A stretch of DNA of 64,000 nucleotides from the NCBI RefSeq assembly GCF_036884655.1, contig NC_088345.1, positions 18,447,001 through 18,511,000 on the forward strand. Reading direction: 5' to 3'. Positions within the stretch are counted from its first letter, which is position 1, and each line of letters opens with the position of its first letter. The translations under genes were made by a program, and so were the position numbers. Source of the stretch: Musa acuminata AAA Group. Its lineage: Eukaryota > Streptophyta > Magnoliopsida > Zingiberales > Musaceae. The notes under the pieces were generated by a model. That model was not told where the DNA came from, searched no databases, and saw nothing but the letters and a program-made list of their open reading frames with translations. Shown one piece after another: positions 49,845-60,922 of the stretch.

Positions 49845-50913
49845 TGCTAGTCATAGGTGCTCTGCAAGCCAATCATATGAGTGATGGCACATGTGACATG
49901 ACATACATTCTTTTTTCTTATTATTATTATTATGATATTTTTCTTACTTTATATTGCTTGATGCATAAATATATTATAATGTCCATAGATCTATGCAATA
50001 GGTTACTTGAAAGAGACTTCGAGATAACCAAATAGACTAATGTGATGTATACCCATCCATATGATGGAGGCGACTGATCTTATAACTGCTCGTGTGGGGA
50101 CACTAGGGCTATAGTGCAGGTGCTCATTGTAGAATAAGTTCATTGATTGATCTACTCATGAAATTCTAGATGGTTGATGATATCTAATTGTCAAACAGTG
50201 ATTTCATCATCTCAGTGGTGTACATGGTCCTTCGATTTGAGATACAATGATGTCCTATGTGAGTATTCCACTCTTTGATACCAGACTTATAGGTTTGGAA
50301 GTTTCAGATTTAGCACAACCGATCATCGGGAGTGACAGCTAACCTTATAAGGGCTATTAAGTATCGATAGAGGATCATGAGAGGAATATCTCATGTGTTC
50401 TTGCTCAGACAAATCCTTAGCCAAGGTCATTCTGATTGAGAGAGAAAGAGTTCTATGGGAGAATCCGATTAGAGCGAGACTCGAGGAGAAATTGTATGAA
50501 CCTGATAGCACCATATCTGGTATATAGTCTCTAAGATATTAGATGGATGAGGGACTATAGGTACATGATAACTAAGGATAGATGAGTCCAAACGATTAGA
50601 TTCCCCTATATCATCTAGGGACTACGGCGTAGTGGCCTAATATATTTTTAGTCGATGAGTCGAGTGAATTATTATAGAGATAATAATTCATTGAGGCAGA
50701 AAGAGTTCCGATAGGTATGACTAATAGCCAACTCGATATTAGGCCTAGAGGGTCACACATATATGGTAGGTGTTGCGACGAATAGAAGTTCAAATATGAT
50801 ATATCCGTCGAAGTCCCTATCTTATTGGATATCCATTAAGCCCTTGAATTATTGGATCTTATATATGAGATCCAATAAGAGCTAATAAGAGATTATTGGG
50901 TAGAGACTCGCTA
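49845..50913 (+). repeat. Copia-B LTR (copy 2), first part
   Basis: Starts TGCTAGTCATAGGTGC, the exact reverse of the copia-B LTR end. It runs through the conserved GACTACGGCGTAGTGG word (about 50622) and is split by Sirevirus element 3 at 50914, resuming at 59399. Flanks of the complete LTR are ACATA (49840-49844) and ACATC (59901-59905). No internal region of its own is seen, so it is probably a solo LTR. Confidence 0.75.
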
Positions 50914-52190
50914 TGTTAGGATCAAGAGCGGCACTAAGGAGAGAGGGGGGGTGAATTAGTGCAGCGAAAAAATCATCGGTTTTGTAAATTTTTCATTCAT
51001 TAAAAGTCGATCTCGGAAAGTGCTTGACTTTAAAGTAAATGAACTAGCAATTAACTTAGAAAGTAATGGCAGTAATAAAAAGTAGAAGGGAAATGAGCAC
51101 ATTGGAATTTATAGTGGTTCAGTCGTTGTGACCTACATCCATTTCTAATTCCTCCTCCGTCGAGGTAACCGGCATCCACTAATAGTCTTCCTTCAGTAAG
51201 CAAAGACCAACTACCTCTTTACAGCATTTTCTCCTTTTCAAAGGTTTAGGAGATAACCCTTACGAGCCTCATACCTCTCTTGAATAATCACAACACTTAG
51301 AAAGGGAGGAGGAGGATTCTTTTTACTTTTACAATACATTTAAGATCCTAAGATTTCAAGATATTGTTCATACTTTCGTGTCCTTTCATGCAGTAAAGGA
51401 TGGGGTATTATAGCCCCCAATGGCTTTAGAATTTTACATCCCTGGATTTTAGAATATTGATGGTACCACCGTCATTATTGGGCAGTACTACCGCCTGCAG
51501 ACTGACACTAGGCAGTACTATCACTTAGTTTGGGCGATACCACCACTTAACAAAGCTTCGGAGACCGAGCTCTGATGATACCACCACTTGACAGCATTAA
51601 CTGCTAGTGGTACCACCGCCCATACCACTTGAGAGACTACATCCCAAGCAATGCCACCATTGGTCGTGACTTCAGGTGCTGAATGGGCTTGTTCAACTGG
51701 CCCAATTTAGCCCTGTTAAGGGCCTAGTTGGCCCCTAACTGAATTAGTGGGATTACCTCTTAATCCTAACTCATCTTAAGGTCCAACTATGATAATTAAG
51801 ATATTTAACAAAGAATTCTTGGTCCAGTATGTCAATTGTTCTTCCGGCAAGCTTCTAGCGATCTTCCAACGAACTTCCGATGATCTCTCGTTAATATTCC
51901 AGCGGACTTCTGGCAAGCTCCTAGACTTCACGATGATCTTCTTGGTGAGTTCTGATGAGCTTCTTTAGCAAGCTCCTAGACTTCTCAATTAATTCCGGTA
52001 GAACTCCCGACGAACGTTTGGACTTCCGACGAACTCTTGAACTCCCAACGAAATCTCGATCTTGACTCTAGCATAATATTTGCTTTATGTCTTAATACTA
52101 TCGTAGGTAATCCTGTACATTTTTCTCAACATATAAATTATATCAAATAATTTACCAATTGATTTTATCATCAAAATCCGAGATTCAACG
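50914..52190 (-). repeat. 3' LTR of Sirevirus element 3
   Basis: Begins TGTTAGGATCAAGAGCGGCAC and ends GAGATTCAAC. It pairs with 58113-59398. The palindrome cluster is at about 51455-51650. Confidence 0.92.
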
Positions 52191-53560
52191 ATCTCCCCCT
52201 TTTTAATGATGACAATCAATTAATGATGAAATTAACTTTAACTCTCCCTATCTATATGTCATACTTGAGAAAAGATACTTCTTGAATTCAAGCATCAACC
52301 CGATAAGTTATATTCATTTAAACTTATCAACATACACATCATGATATCAATCATGATTTACCATCTCAAAATACGAAACCACGTATTAATCAATAATGAT
52401 GTCAAGGCATGACATACATTTTCAAGTCCAATGATGATAGACAGTCATGATTTTCAAATATGATGCAAATTTCAAATATGAAATTTAGCAAGATTCAAGT
52501 TTCAATAAAAATGATGATTTATCAATCCACGGCATGATTCCATTTGTAAATATGAAATAAAGCATGGAATTTAGATACTTCATCATAATGATAGACATTT
52601 ATCATTTTGATATGAAATCAAGTATGATACTAAAACATTTACAAGTAATCATACCACATTCTAATACGTTTCAAGCAAACATCTTTATATTTTTTCAAGT
52701 ATGTATTTGATATTACCAATCATATTTACTCATATTTAAGTATTCGTAAGACATTCAAGCATTTACATGCATTTATCTAAGACATCAATACATTTTATGC
52801 ATTTATCTAAGATATTCATTTTATCATCAAATTACCACATTTCTCCCCCTTTGTCATCAACAAAAAGAAGAACAATTTAACAATTCAAGTGTGGTAAAAC
52901 TTCAAGCAAGTTTCACACCAATGTATCCAAGCAATAAATGAAGGTAAGCAAAAACTTTACATAATAACTTCTTTTTGGATAAGCTAACATTTTTACACAA
53001 GGAAAGAATCCATGAAGATCCAAATTCATGAGAGGATTTGAACCAAGTCAAATTCAAAATAATAAATGAGTTTCGTTAAATCATGCTTCAATTTTAACAA
53101 AGAGACGAGATTCATGAAGAGGATCCAGATATCCATACGAAATCAAATCCTCATTCTTGCAAGTGATCATCACAAACCAAAAATTCATAAAAATTCTTCT
53201 TTCATGAGAAGAGTAAGGAAGAATTCATGAGAAAGGATAAAGAGAAATCCATAAATAAAACTTCATAAATCAAATTTGTTTCTCATTAAAAATTCACAAG
53301 AGTGAAATATGTGAGAGATATATTTGTCGATAAAATCCATGAGTGAAGTGATTAAGTGTATCAAAAATCATTAAGTGATGGAGCATGGGTACAAAGTAAA
53401 TTTGATACCAAGTAGATCGATATTCCAGATTTTATGAAAACCTTATAAAATAATTTTTATGAAAGGTTAAAAATAAATCGAGAAAGTCTGAAAAAGATAT
53501 ACATCAAATTCATGCATTTGGACAATTTAACATCCCTAACTCCCTTCGAATAAAATCAAA
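52191..53560 (-). other. Sirevirus element 3 polypurine tract and 3' non-coding zone
   Basis: The polypurine tract at 52190-52206 (minus-strand AAAAAGGGGGAGAT) abuts the LTR. A second identical-style tract is at about 52842-52862 (plus strand TCTCCCCCTTTGTCATCAAC). There is no coding frame of note, so I see no envelope-like gene after pol. Short repeats around GCATTTATCTAAGA occur at about 52769-52815. Confidence 0.7.
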
Positions 53561-54830
53561 TTATTCTTCATTTAAAGGTTTTGTAAAGATATCGGTTAAT
53601 TAATGTTTGGTATCAATAAACTCTAAAGATATGTCATTGTTATTAATATGATCTCTTATGAAATGATGTCTAATGTCAATATTGAATAGGATTTTTTGTT
53701 AAACATATTATACTTGTATTATCACATTTTATAGGAATATTCTTAAGATAAATTCTATAATCTTCCAATGTATTTTTCATCCATACAACTTGTGCATAAC
53801 ATGCACTAGCCACTATGTATTCAGCTTTGATCATAGATAGTACAACCGAGTTTTATTTCTTGGAAGACCAAGAGACAAGTGCACGACCTAAGAATTGACA
53901 AGTTCTGGATATACTTTTTCTATCTATTCTACATCCAACAAAATCCGCAGCATAAGCAATTAATTCAAAGTTTTCAGATTTTGGATACAATAATCATAGA
54001 TTAGTGGTTCCTTTAAGATATCTAAGAATTCTTTTAACTACTTTAAAGTGAGATAGCTTCGGATTAGATTGAAACCTAGCACAAAGTCCTACGCTAAACA
54101 TGATGTCCGGTCTAGTTATGGCAAGGTATAGTAAACTACCTATCATACCTCTATAAGATTTTTGATCAAAACTTTCTCCACTTTCGTCAATGTCTAACTT
54201 AATGAAGGTACTCATAGGAGTATTGATAGCCTTTGAACTATCTATATTAAACCATTTTAGCAAATCTAATGCATATTTTGTTTGACTAAGAAAAATATCA
54301 TCACTAAGTTGTTTAATTTGTAAGTTTAAAAAGAAAGTTAGTTCACCCATTAAGCTCATCTTAAACTCTTGGCTCATGCACTTTGCAAACAATTCGTATA
54401 AGGATTCATTTGTAGAACTAAAAATAATATCATTAATATAAATTTAAAAAACAAAAAAATTATTTTTAAATTTTTTAATAAACAATGTAGTATCGACCTT
54501 GCCTTTAGAGAAATTATTTTAGATAAGAAAGGAGCTAAGTCTCTCATATCAAGCCCTTGGGGCTTGTTTTAATCTATAGAGAGCTTTAGTCAATTTAAAC
54601 ACATGATTCGAAAAATTATCATTCTCAAATCTGGGAACATAAACTTCTTCAGAAATAAAGCCATTAAGAAAAGCACGTTTAACATCCATTTGAAATAGCT
54701 TAAAGTTATTACAATTAGCATAGGCAAGGAGCATCCTTATGGCTTCTAATCTTACCACAAGACAAAGGTTTCTTTATAATCTATATATTCTTCTTCGTTG
54801 AAACCCTTGGCCACTAATCTAGCCTTATTT
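53560..54830 (-). pseudogene. Sirevirus element 3 RT and RNase H, degenerate
   Basis: 54549-54758 carries the RT N-terminal palm (MVRLEAIRMLLAYANCNNFKLFQMDVKRAFLNG, then RLKQAPRA). 54393-54548 contains the catalytic loop as YINDIIF, with the first Asp changed to Asn. 53994-54392 carries LMGELTFFLNLQIKQL, INTPMSTFIKLDIDESGE, YRGMIGSLLYLAITRPDIMFSVGLCARFQ and HFKVVKRILRYLKGT, a typical Sirevirus RT connection. About 53560-53990 contains RNase H words with stops. These enzymes would make element cDNA; this copy is inactive as read. Confidence 0.85.
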
Positions 54831-55103
54831 CTAACCATGATATCAAATTCATCTTGCTTGTTTCTAAAGACTCATTTAGTACCAATAACTAAATGGTCAT
54901 TTGGCTTCGAAACAAGCTTCCACACCTCGTTTTTCTCAAATTGGTTCAACTCTTCTTGCATTGTGATAACCCATGAATTATTTTTCAAGGCTTCGTCAAT
55001 GCATTTTGGTTCAATTTGAGAAAGAAAAGCAGCATTAACACAAAAATTCTTAAGAGAAGAACGAGTTTGAACCTTTTTTAACGTGTCTCCTATGATTAGC
55101 TCC

Positions 55104-56140
55104 TTAGGATCTACATACTTCCATTCCTTGGGTAAAGGATATTTCGGAAGAAGATGTATCTAAGTTGCTAGTTGAAGGAGAACGTTTATTTAAATTCAAA
55201 GCATCACAATTAAGATCATCATCAAACTCATTTTTCTTAAATTCGGAGACTTCATTAAAGACAACATGAATAGATTTTGAAATAGAAGAATAACCAAGCA
55301 AAATACCTTCATCGGATTTTGCATCAAACTTTTCTAGGGCATCTTTTTCATTCAAAATAAAACATTTACAACCAAAAACTTTAAAGTACGAAACATTGGA
55401 TTTTTTGTCATTCCATAATTCATAAGGAGTTTTGGAAAGTAATAATCTTACTAGAATCTTATTCATGACATAACATGTTGTATTAACAGCTTCGGCCCAA
55501 AAATATTTAGGTAGGCTATGTTCGTTTAACATGGTTCTTGCCATTTCTTGTAAATTTCTATTTTTTCTTTATACTACTTTATTTTGTTGAGGATTTCTCG
55601 AAGTAGAGAAATTATGGTTGTATCTATTAGATTTACAAAAATTTTAAAAATCATGGTTTTGAAATTCGCCGCCATGATCACTCTGAATTGATGAAATCAT
55701 AAAGCCTTTTTCATTTTGAACAAGTTTATAAAACCTAGAAAAATACCTAAAGCAATCACTTTTGTGTATCAATAAGTATGTTCAAGTGTATCTACTATAA
55801 TCATCCACAATGACAAAGGTGTATTTACTATCTCCTAGGCTTGATGTATTAATTGGTCCAAACAAATCCATATGGATCAATTACAATAGTCTAGAGGTGC
55901 TTATTTGATTCTTTGGTTTGAAACTACCTTTTATTTATTTTCCTAGTTGACATGCATCACACACATTATCTTTAACAAACTTAATGTTATAAATACCTCT
56001 TACAAGTTCTTTGGATGATATTTGAGAGATTAGTCATGCTAGCATGACCTAATCTCCTATACCAAAGGCAAGCATCGTCATTCAAAATCGAAAATCACAT
56101 TTCATCACAAAGATCATCAATGTCAATGGTGCATACATTA
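55104..56140 (-). pseudogene. Sirevirus element 3 integrase, degenerate
   Basis: 55104-55544 gives the integrase C-terminal part: MARTMLNEHSLPKYFWAEAVNTTCYVMNK, LLSKTPYELWNDKK, YFKVFGCKCFILN, SDEGILLGYS. 55545-56140 contains core motifs in shifted frames, including IHMDLFGPI near 55865-55885 and SIQSDHGGEF near 55670-55685. It lies between protease and RT, as expected for copia. Confidence 0.8.
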
Positions 56141-56142
56141 TT

Positions 56143-56460
56143 TTATTTTAGGGCAATCATAGAGATGTTTTTGTATGGTTGTTCAATAATGCAAGCATTG
56201 GATTCAAATCTAATGACGTATCCTTTATCACATATTTGGCTAATACTCAAAAGATTATGCTTTAAGCCATCAACCAACAATACATCTTTAATTACAAAGT
56301 TGGATTTGTTACCTATTATTCTTTTACCAATTATTTTACCCTTGTTGTTGTCTCCGAAGGTGATATACCCTTCGTCTAGGCTAGTGAGCTTAGAGAATTT
56401 AAATGGATCTCCGGTCATATATCTTGAGCATCCACTATCAAGGTACTATCTCTTGCTCCT
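56143..56460 (-). pseudogene. Sirevirus element 3 protease region with stop before the active site
   Basis: The minus-strand frame reads stop-YLDSGCSRYMTGDPFKF. The aspartic protease D-S-G is at 56431-56439 and an in-frame TAG at 56446-56448, where related elements have Trp. The frame continues 91 codons to 56143, with YITFGDNNKGKIIGK and HNLLSISQICDKGY, the usual protease to pre-integrase sequence. Confidence 0.85.
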
Positions 56461-56619
56461 AGCTTGTGATGGTAAATATTTCTACAAAATAGGGTGATTT
56501 TTAGGTAACCATTTGACCTTGGGTACCTCAAAAATCGATCTACTCAACTTATCGTTTTGCAAAGAGTTCTTTATGGTTCCTTTAAGAACCTAAATTAATT
56601 TGCATGAACTATATCTCTT

Positions 56620-57077
56620 AAGTGGACATTTATATGCAACATGTCCAAGTTTGCAACAAAAGTTGCATTGGGTGTGGGGTGATACATGCAAGGTATGATC
56701 TTTAACAAAGGTGGTTGGATTTTAGTGATAGCTAGTCACAAATCCGATTCCACCTTTTCTGTGAACGTGACCCTTATTGGCAAGGATCATGTTCAAGGAC
56801 TTGCTACCAACCTCAAATTTTCTAAGGTTTCTTTGAGTAGCAAGTTTTCCTTCTTAAGTGCCTCTAAATGTTCATACTTAGTACATGGAGGCAAAGAAGG
56901 ATTATTATACTTAAGTTTTTCAAATTCAACATTTAAAATGACATGCTCCTTTTTCAAAGAGTTATATTTTTTACTCAAAGTTCTACATTCATTAAACAAT
57001 TCATGAAAAGTACTTAAAAGCTTATCGAAAGATAAATTTATATCTAATGAACTACTTATCTCATCTCTGATAGTCAT
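56620..57077 (-). pseudogene. Sirevirus element 3 gag C-terminal part: coiled coil and second zinc knuckle
   Basis: 56793-57077 encodes a Leu/Lys/Glu-rich coiled coil (FNECRTLSKKYNSLKKEHVIL, LEALKKENLLLKETLENL). Downstream, 56626-56667 encodes CNFCCKLGHVAYKC, a perfect CX2CX4HX4C zinc knuckle separate from the one at about 57205-57240. The matching stretch in element 1 (9635-9838) keeps only the H and last C. Confidence 0.8.
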
Positions 57078-57131
57078 TAGTGTGCAGTTGACGGTCTCCT
57101 TATTGCTTTATTCTTTACCTTCGGAATCGCT

Positions 57132-57985
57132 CTAGTCATCCCACGTTGCTTTGAATGCCTTCTTCTTCTTTAGTTGCTTCTTCTTTACTTGGGGACGTTC
57201 GATTTTGAAATGTCCCAACTTCTTGCATTCGTAGCATATGACTTGTTCTTTCTTAGGTTCAATTTTATTTTTAATATCATTTTTAAATTTATTTATTTTT
57301 ATGAATTTTTTGAACTTTCTTGTCAAGAGTGCCAAGTCATCATCATAGTCCTCATCATTTGAATTTTCTTTCAAGTGGTCTTCATGAGTTCTAAGTGCTA
57401 TATCCTTCCTGTTTTTTGGAAGGTTATTTTCAAGCTCTTCATGAGCATTGCAAGTCATATTATAGGTCATTAGTGACCCGATAAGTTCTTCGAGAGGGAA
57501 GTTATTCAAATCATTGACCTCTTGAATGGTCGTTACTTCAGGGTCCCAACTCTTTGAAAGGGATCTCAAAATTTTATTAACAAGTTTAAAGTTCAAAAAA
57601 TATTTGCTAAGAGCTTTTAAACTATTGATGACATTCGTAAAATGGGTGTACATATCAACAATAGTTTCGCTTGGCTTCATCCGAAATAATTCATAAGTAT
57701 GAACTAAAAGATTTATCTTCGACTCCTTTACTCTACTAATGCTTCGTGAGTGATTTTGAGTGTGTGCCAAATATTAAAAATCGTTTTACAAATAGACACT
57801 CGATTGAACTCATTTTTATCTAATGCACAAAACAAGGCATTCATAGCCTTAGCATTTAAAGCGAAAGTCTTCTTCTCTAACTCATTCCAATCATTCATTG
57901 GATGAGAAGATTTTTGAAAACCATTTTCTACAATGTTCCATAGCTCAAAATCTATAGAAATTAGAAAGATCCTCATTCTAGTCAT
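57132..57985 (-). pseudogene. Sirevirus element 3 gag, N-terminal and central parts
   Basis: 57728-57985 encodes the N-terminal gag (MTRMRIFLISIDFELWNIVENGF, LNAKAMNALFCALDKNEFNRVS, IWHTLKITHE). A frameshift leads into 57132-57770, with ESKINLLVHTYELFRMKPSETIVDMYTHF, LSKSWDPEVTTIQEVNDLNNFPLEELIGSL, an acidic linker and a CCHC-type knuckle CYECKKLGHFKIER, whose last Cys is Arg. A Lys-rich tail follows. One frameshift and one ligand loss distinguish it from a working gag. Confidence 0.88.
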
Positions 57986-58098
57986 CCAATAGGTATAATC
58001 CGTCTCATTGAATATGGGTGAATGTGTAATTGAGTGACCCTCTTGGTTACCGACAAATACTATCTCTCTTGGGTTTCAAACCAAACGAGAGTGACCTT

Positions 58099-58110
58099 GC
58101 TCTGATACCA
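58099..58110 (-). other. Primer-binding site of Sirevirus element 3
   Basis: The minus strand reads TGGTATCAGAGC, a perfect tRNA-iMet site two bases inside the 5' LTR. Confidence 0.93.
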
Positions 58111-58112
58111 AT

Positions 58113-59398
58113 TGTTAGGATCAAGAGCGGCACTAAGAGAGGGGGGGGGGTGAATTAGTGCAGCAGAAAAATCATCGATTTTGTAAATTTTTCGTTCGTT
58201 AAAAATCGATCTCAAAAAGTGCTTGACTTTAAAGTAAATGAACTAACAATTAACTTAGAAAGTAATGGCAGTAATGAAAAGCATAATGGAAATGAGTACA
58301 CCGGAATTTATAGTGGTTCGGTCGTTGTGACCTACATCCACTTCTGATTCCTCCTCTGTCGAGGTCATCAGCGTCCACTAATGGTCTTCCTTCAATAGGC
58401 AAAGACCAACCACCTCTTTACAGTGCTTTCTCCTTTTTACGGGTTTAGGAGATAACCCTTACAAGCCTCACACCTCTCTTAAATTATCACAACACTTAGA
58501 AAGGGAGGAGGAGGAATCCTTTCACTTTTATAACACTTTTAACACCCCAAGATTTCAAGATATTGTTTATACTTTTGTGCCCTTTCATGCAAAAAAGGGT
58601 GGGGTATTTATAGGCCCGAATGGCTTTAGAATTGAAGCAAAAAAGTATCATATCCCTAGATTTCGAGGTACTGGCATTACCACCGCCATTATTGGGCAGT
58701 ACTACCGCCTGCAAACTGACATTGGGCGGTACCATCGCCTGATAGAGCTTTAGAGACCGAGCTTTGGTAGTACCACCACTTGACAGGGTGGTACCACTGC
58801 TTGGCAGCATTAATTGTCGATGGTACCACCGCCTAGACCATTTGAGAGACTGCGCCCTAAACGGTGCCATCATTGGCCATGACTTCAGGTGTTGAATGAG
58901 CTTGTTCAACCGGCCCAATTCAGCCCTATTAAGGTTCGAATTGCCCCCTAACTGAGTTAATGAGATTATCTTCCAATCCTAACTCATATTAAGGTCTAAT
59001 TGCAACAATTAAGACATTTAACAAAGCATTCTTGGTCCGGTATGTTAATTATTCTTCCGGGAAGCTTCCGACGATCTTTCGATGAACTTTCGACAATCTC
59101 TCGGCAATGTTCCGGTGGTCTTCCGACAAGCTCCTACATGATGATTTTCTTGGCAAGTTTTGACAAGCTTCATTGGCAATCTCTTGGACTTCTCGGTTAA
59201 TTCCGACAGAACTTCCAATGAATGTCCGAACTTTCGACAAACTCTCGAACTCCCAACGAAATCTCAATCTTGACTCTGGCATAATATTTTCTTTATGTCT
59301 TACCACTATTGTAGGTAATCTTGAACACTTTTCTTAACATATATATTAGATCAAACAATTTACCAATTAATTTCATCATCAAAATCTGAGATTCAACA
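58113..59398 (-). repeat. 5' LTR of Sirevirus element 3
   Basis: Begins TGTTAGGATCAAGAGC and ends GAGATTCAACA. It contains a TATA-like CTATAAATA on the minus strand (58605-58613) and GGTACC-centred palindromes at about 58670-58870. Confidence 0.92.
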
Positions 59399-59900
59399 CA
59401 CTAGTCAAAGATGGGCCTCTATAAATAAGAGGGAAGTTAACAAGATGCCTCTATAAATAAGAGGGAACCAAAGGGTCATATGCTAGGTTCTTTTTTGTTT
59501 CCACCTCCTATTCTCCTCTCTCCCTCTCCTCCTCAATATGCAACCCCTATTTGAGACATGTGGACAGCAAGAAGGGGCACCCCCTTCTTGATTGTGTGGT
59601 GCGCATTGCGAGGAGGATTGTATAATGATTTGGGAGCGTCTTCATAGCCCCTACCATGTGGATCACCGCTAGAGAGGATGACACTTGACCTCCTTCATCA
59701 TCTTATATAGATCTGCAGAAATTTAGAGATATATAATCTCCCTAGATAACACAATCTCTTATATACGCGTAGTTTTTCGGTTTCGTAGATTTTTGCGTAC
59801 CAATCTTCGTATGATTATAAGAAACTTCTTTTGTGGGAAATTTATGTTTTATTTTCTGTTTTTTCACTACGCATATGATATCACTATAGATTTTTTAACA
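59399..59900 (+). repeat. Copia-B LTR (copy 2), second part
   Basis: Continues 50913 after the Sirevirus insertion. It contains TATA-like TCTATAAATAAGAGG words twice (a short local duplication at about 59413-59464) and ends TTTTTTAACA, the reverse of the copia-B LTR start. Confidence 0.75.
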
Positions 59901-60922
59901 ACATCAAGATAAATGGACAAATTGGTATACTATATCCCCATCCATATGATGGAGGCAGTTTGTCTCATATCTGCTTCTGTGGGGGCACTAAAGATAGAAT
60001 ACAGGTGCTCATTGGAGAATAAGTTCACTAATTGATCTGCTCATGGAATGCTAGATGGTTGATGCTGTCTTTTTATTAGATAGTGATTTCATCGTCCCAA
60101 TGGTATATCTGGTCCTTAGACTTGAGACAACAAGGATGTCGTGTATCAGTACTTTACTTTCTGATACCGGACTTATAGGCCTAAAAATTCTAGATCTAGC
60201 ACAATATGTCAGTGGGAGTGGCAACTAACCTTATGAGGGCTATTGAGTGTCGATAGATGATCATCTACTCTCGGTATCATGAGAGGAATATCTTATGTGT
60301 TCTTGCTCAAAAAAATCCTTGGTCAAGGTCATTCGAATTGAGAGAGAAAGAGTTCTTCGATAGAATCTGATTAGAACGAGACTCGTGTAGAAACCGTATA
60401 GGCCTAATAGCACAATGCCCAGTATATGGTCTTTGGGATATTAGATAAATGAGGGACTATAGATACACGATAACTAAGGGTGGACATTTATAATAGATTA
60501 GATTCCTTTATATCATCTGCGGACTACGATGTAGTGGCCTAGTACATTCATAGTCGATGAGTTGAGTGAATTATTATGGAGATAATAATTCACAGAGCTG
60601 GAAGAAGTTCTGATAGGTATGACTTATGACTAGCTCAATATTAGACTCAAAAGGTCACACATTTATGGTAACTATTGCGATGAGTAGAGGTTCAGATATG
60701 AGATATCCACTAGAGCCCTTATCTTATTAGATATCCAATAAGCCCCTGAATTATTGGATCTAATGAATGAGATACAATAAGAGCCAGTGAGATATTAGAT
60801 AAAAACCCACTAATCTAAGAGGCTTGGGTAGTTGGATAGAGATCCAGTACCCAATATTGTAGGATCTATTAGGGTTTAGTTGATAGGGGCCTCTATAAAT
60901 AGGAGAGAATCAAAGGGCCATA
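59901..60922 (+). repeat. Copia-B 5' LTR (copy 1), second fragment
   Basis: Continues 49844 with ACATCAAGATAAATGGACAAATTGG, which matches the copia-B LTR around its Rsite CATCGTGATAACCGG. It contains the conserved hairpin GTGAATTATTAT/ATAATAATTCAC at about 60566-60593. It is split at 60922 by a solo LTR in the other orientation. Confidence 0.7.

Larger units (their letters stand above)
50914..59398 (-). mobile_element. Sirevirus-type Ty1/copia element 3
   Basis: Complete in outline: LTRs 50914-52190 and 58113-59398, a perfect primer site, polypurine tract, and gag to RNase H on the minus strand. Target duplication is CGCTA (50909-50913) and CACTA (59399-59403). Reading frames carry multiple stops and frameshifts, and RT's catalytic pair is N-D instead of D-D (54429-54434). 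It is the best-preserved of the three Sireviruses, so it anchors the domain map for elements 1 and 2. Confidence 0.92.

Noticed and set aside
52191..53560. Envelope-like gene after pol in Sirevirus 3
   Set aside because: Some Sireviruses carry one, but no open frame, signal peptide or membrane segment is visible here.
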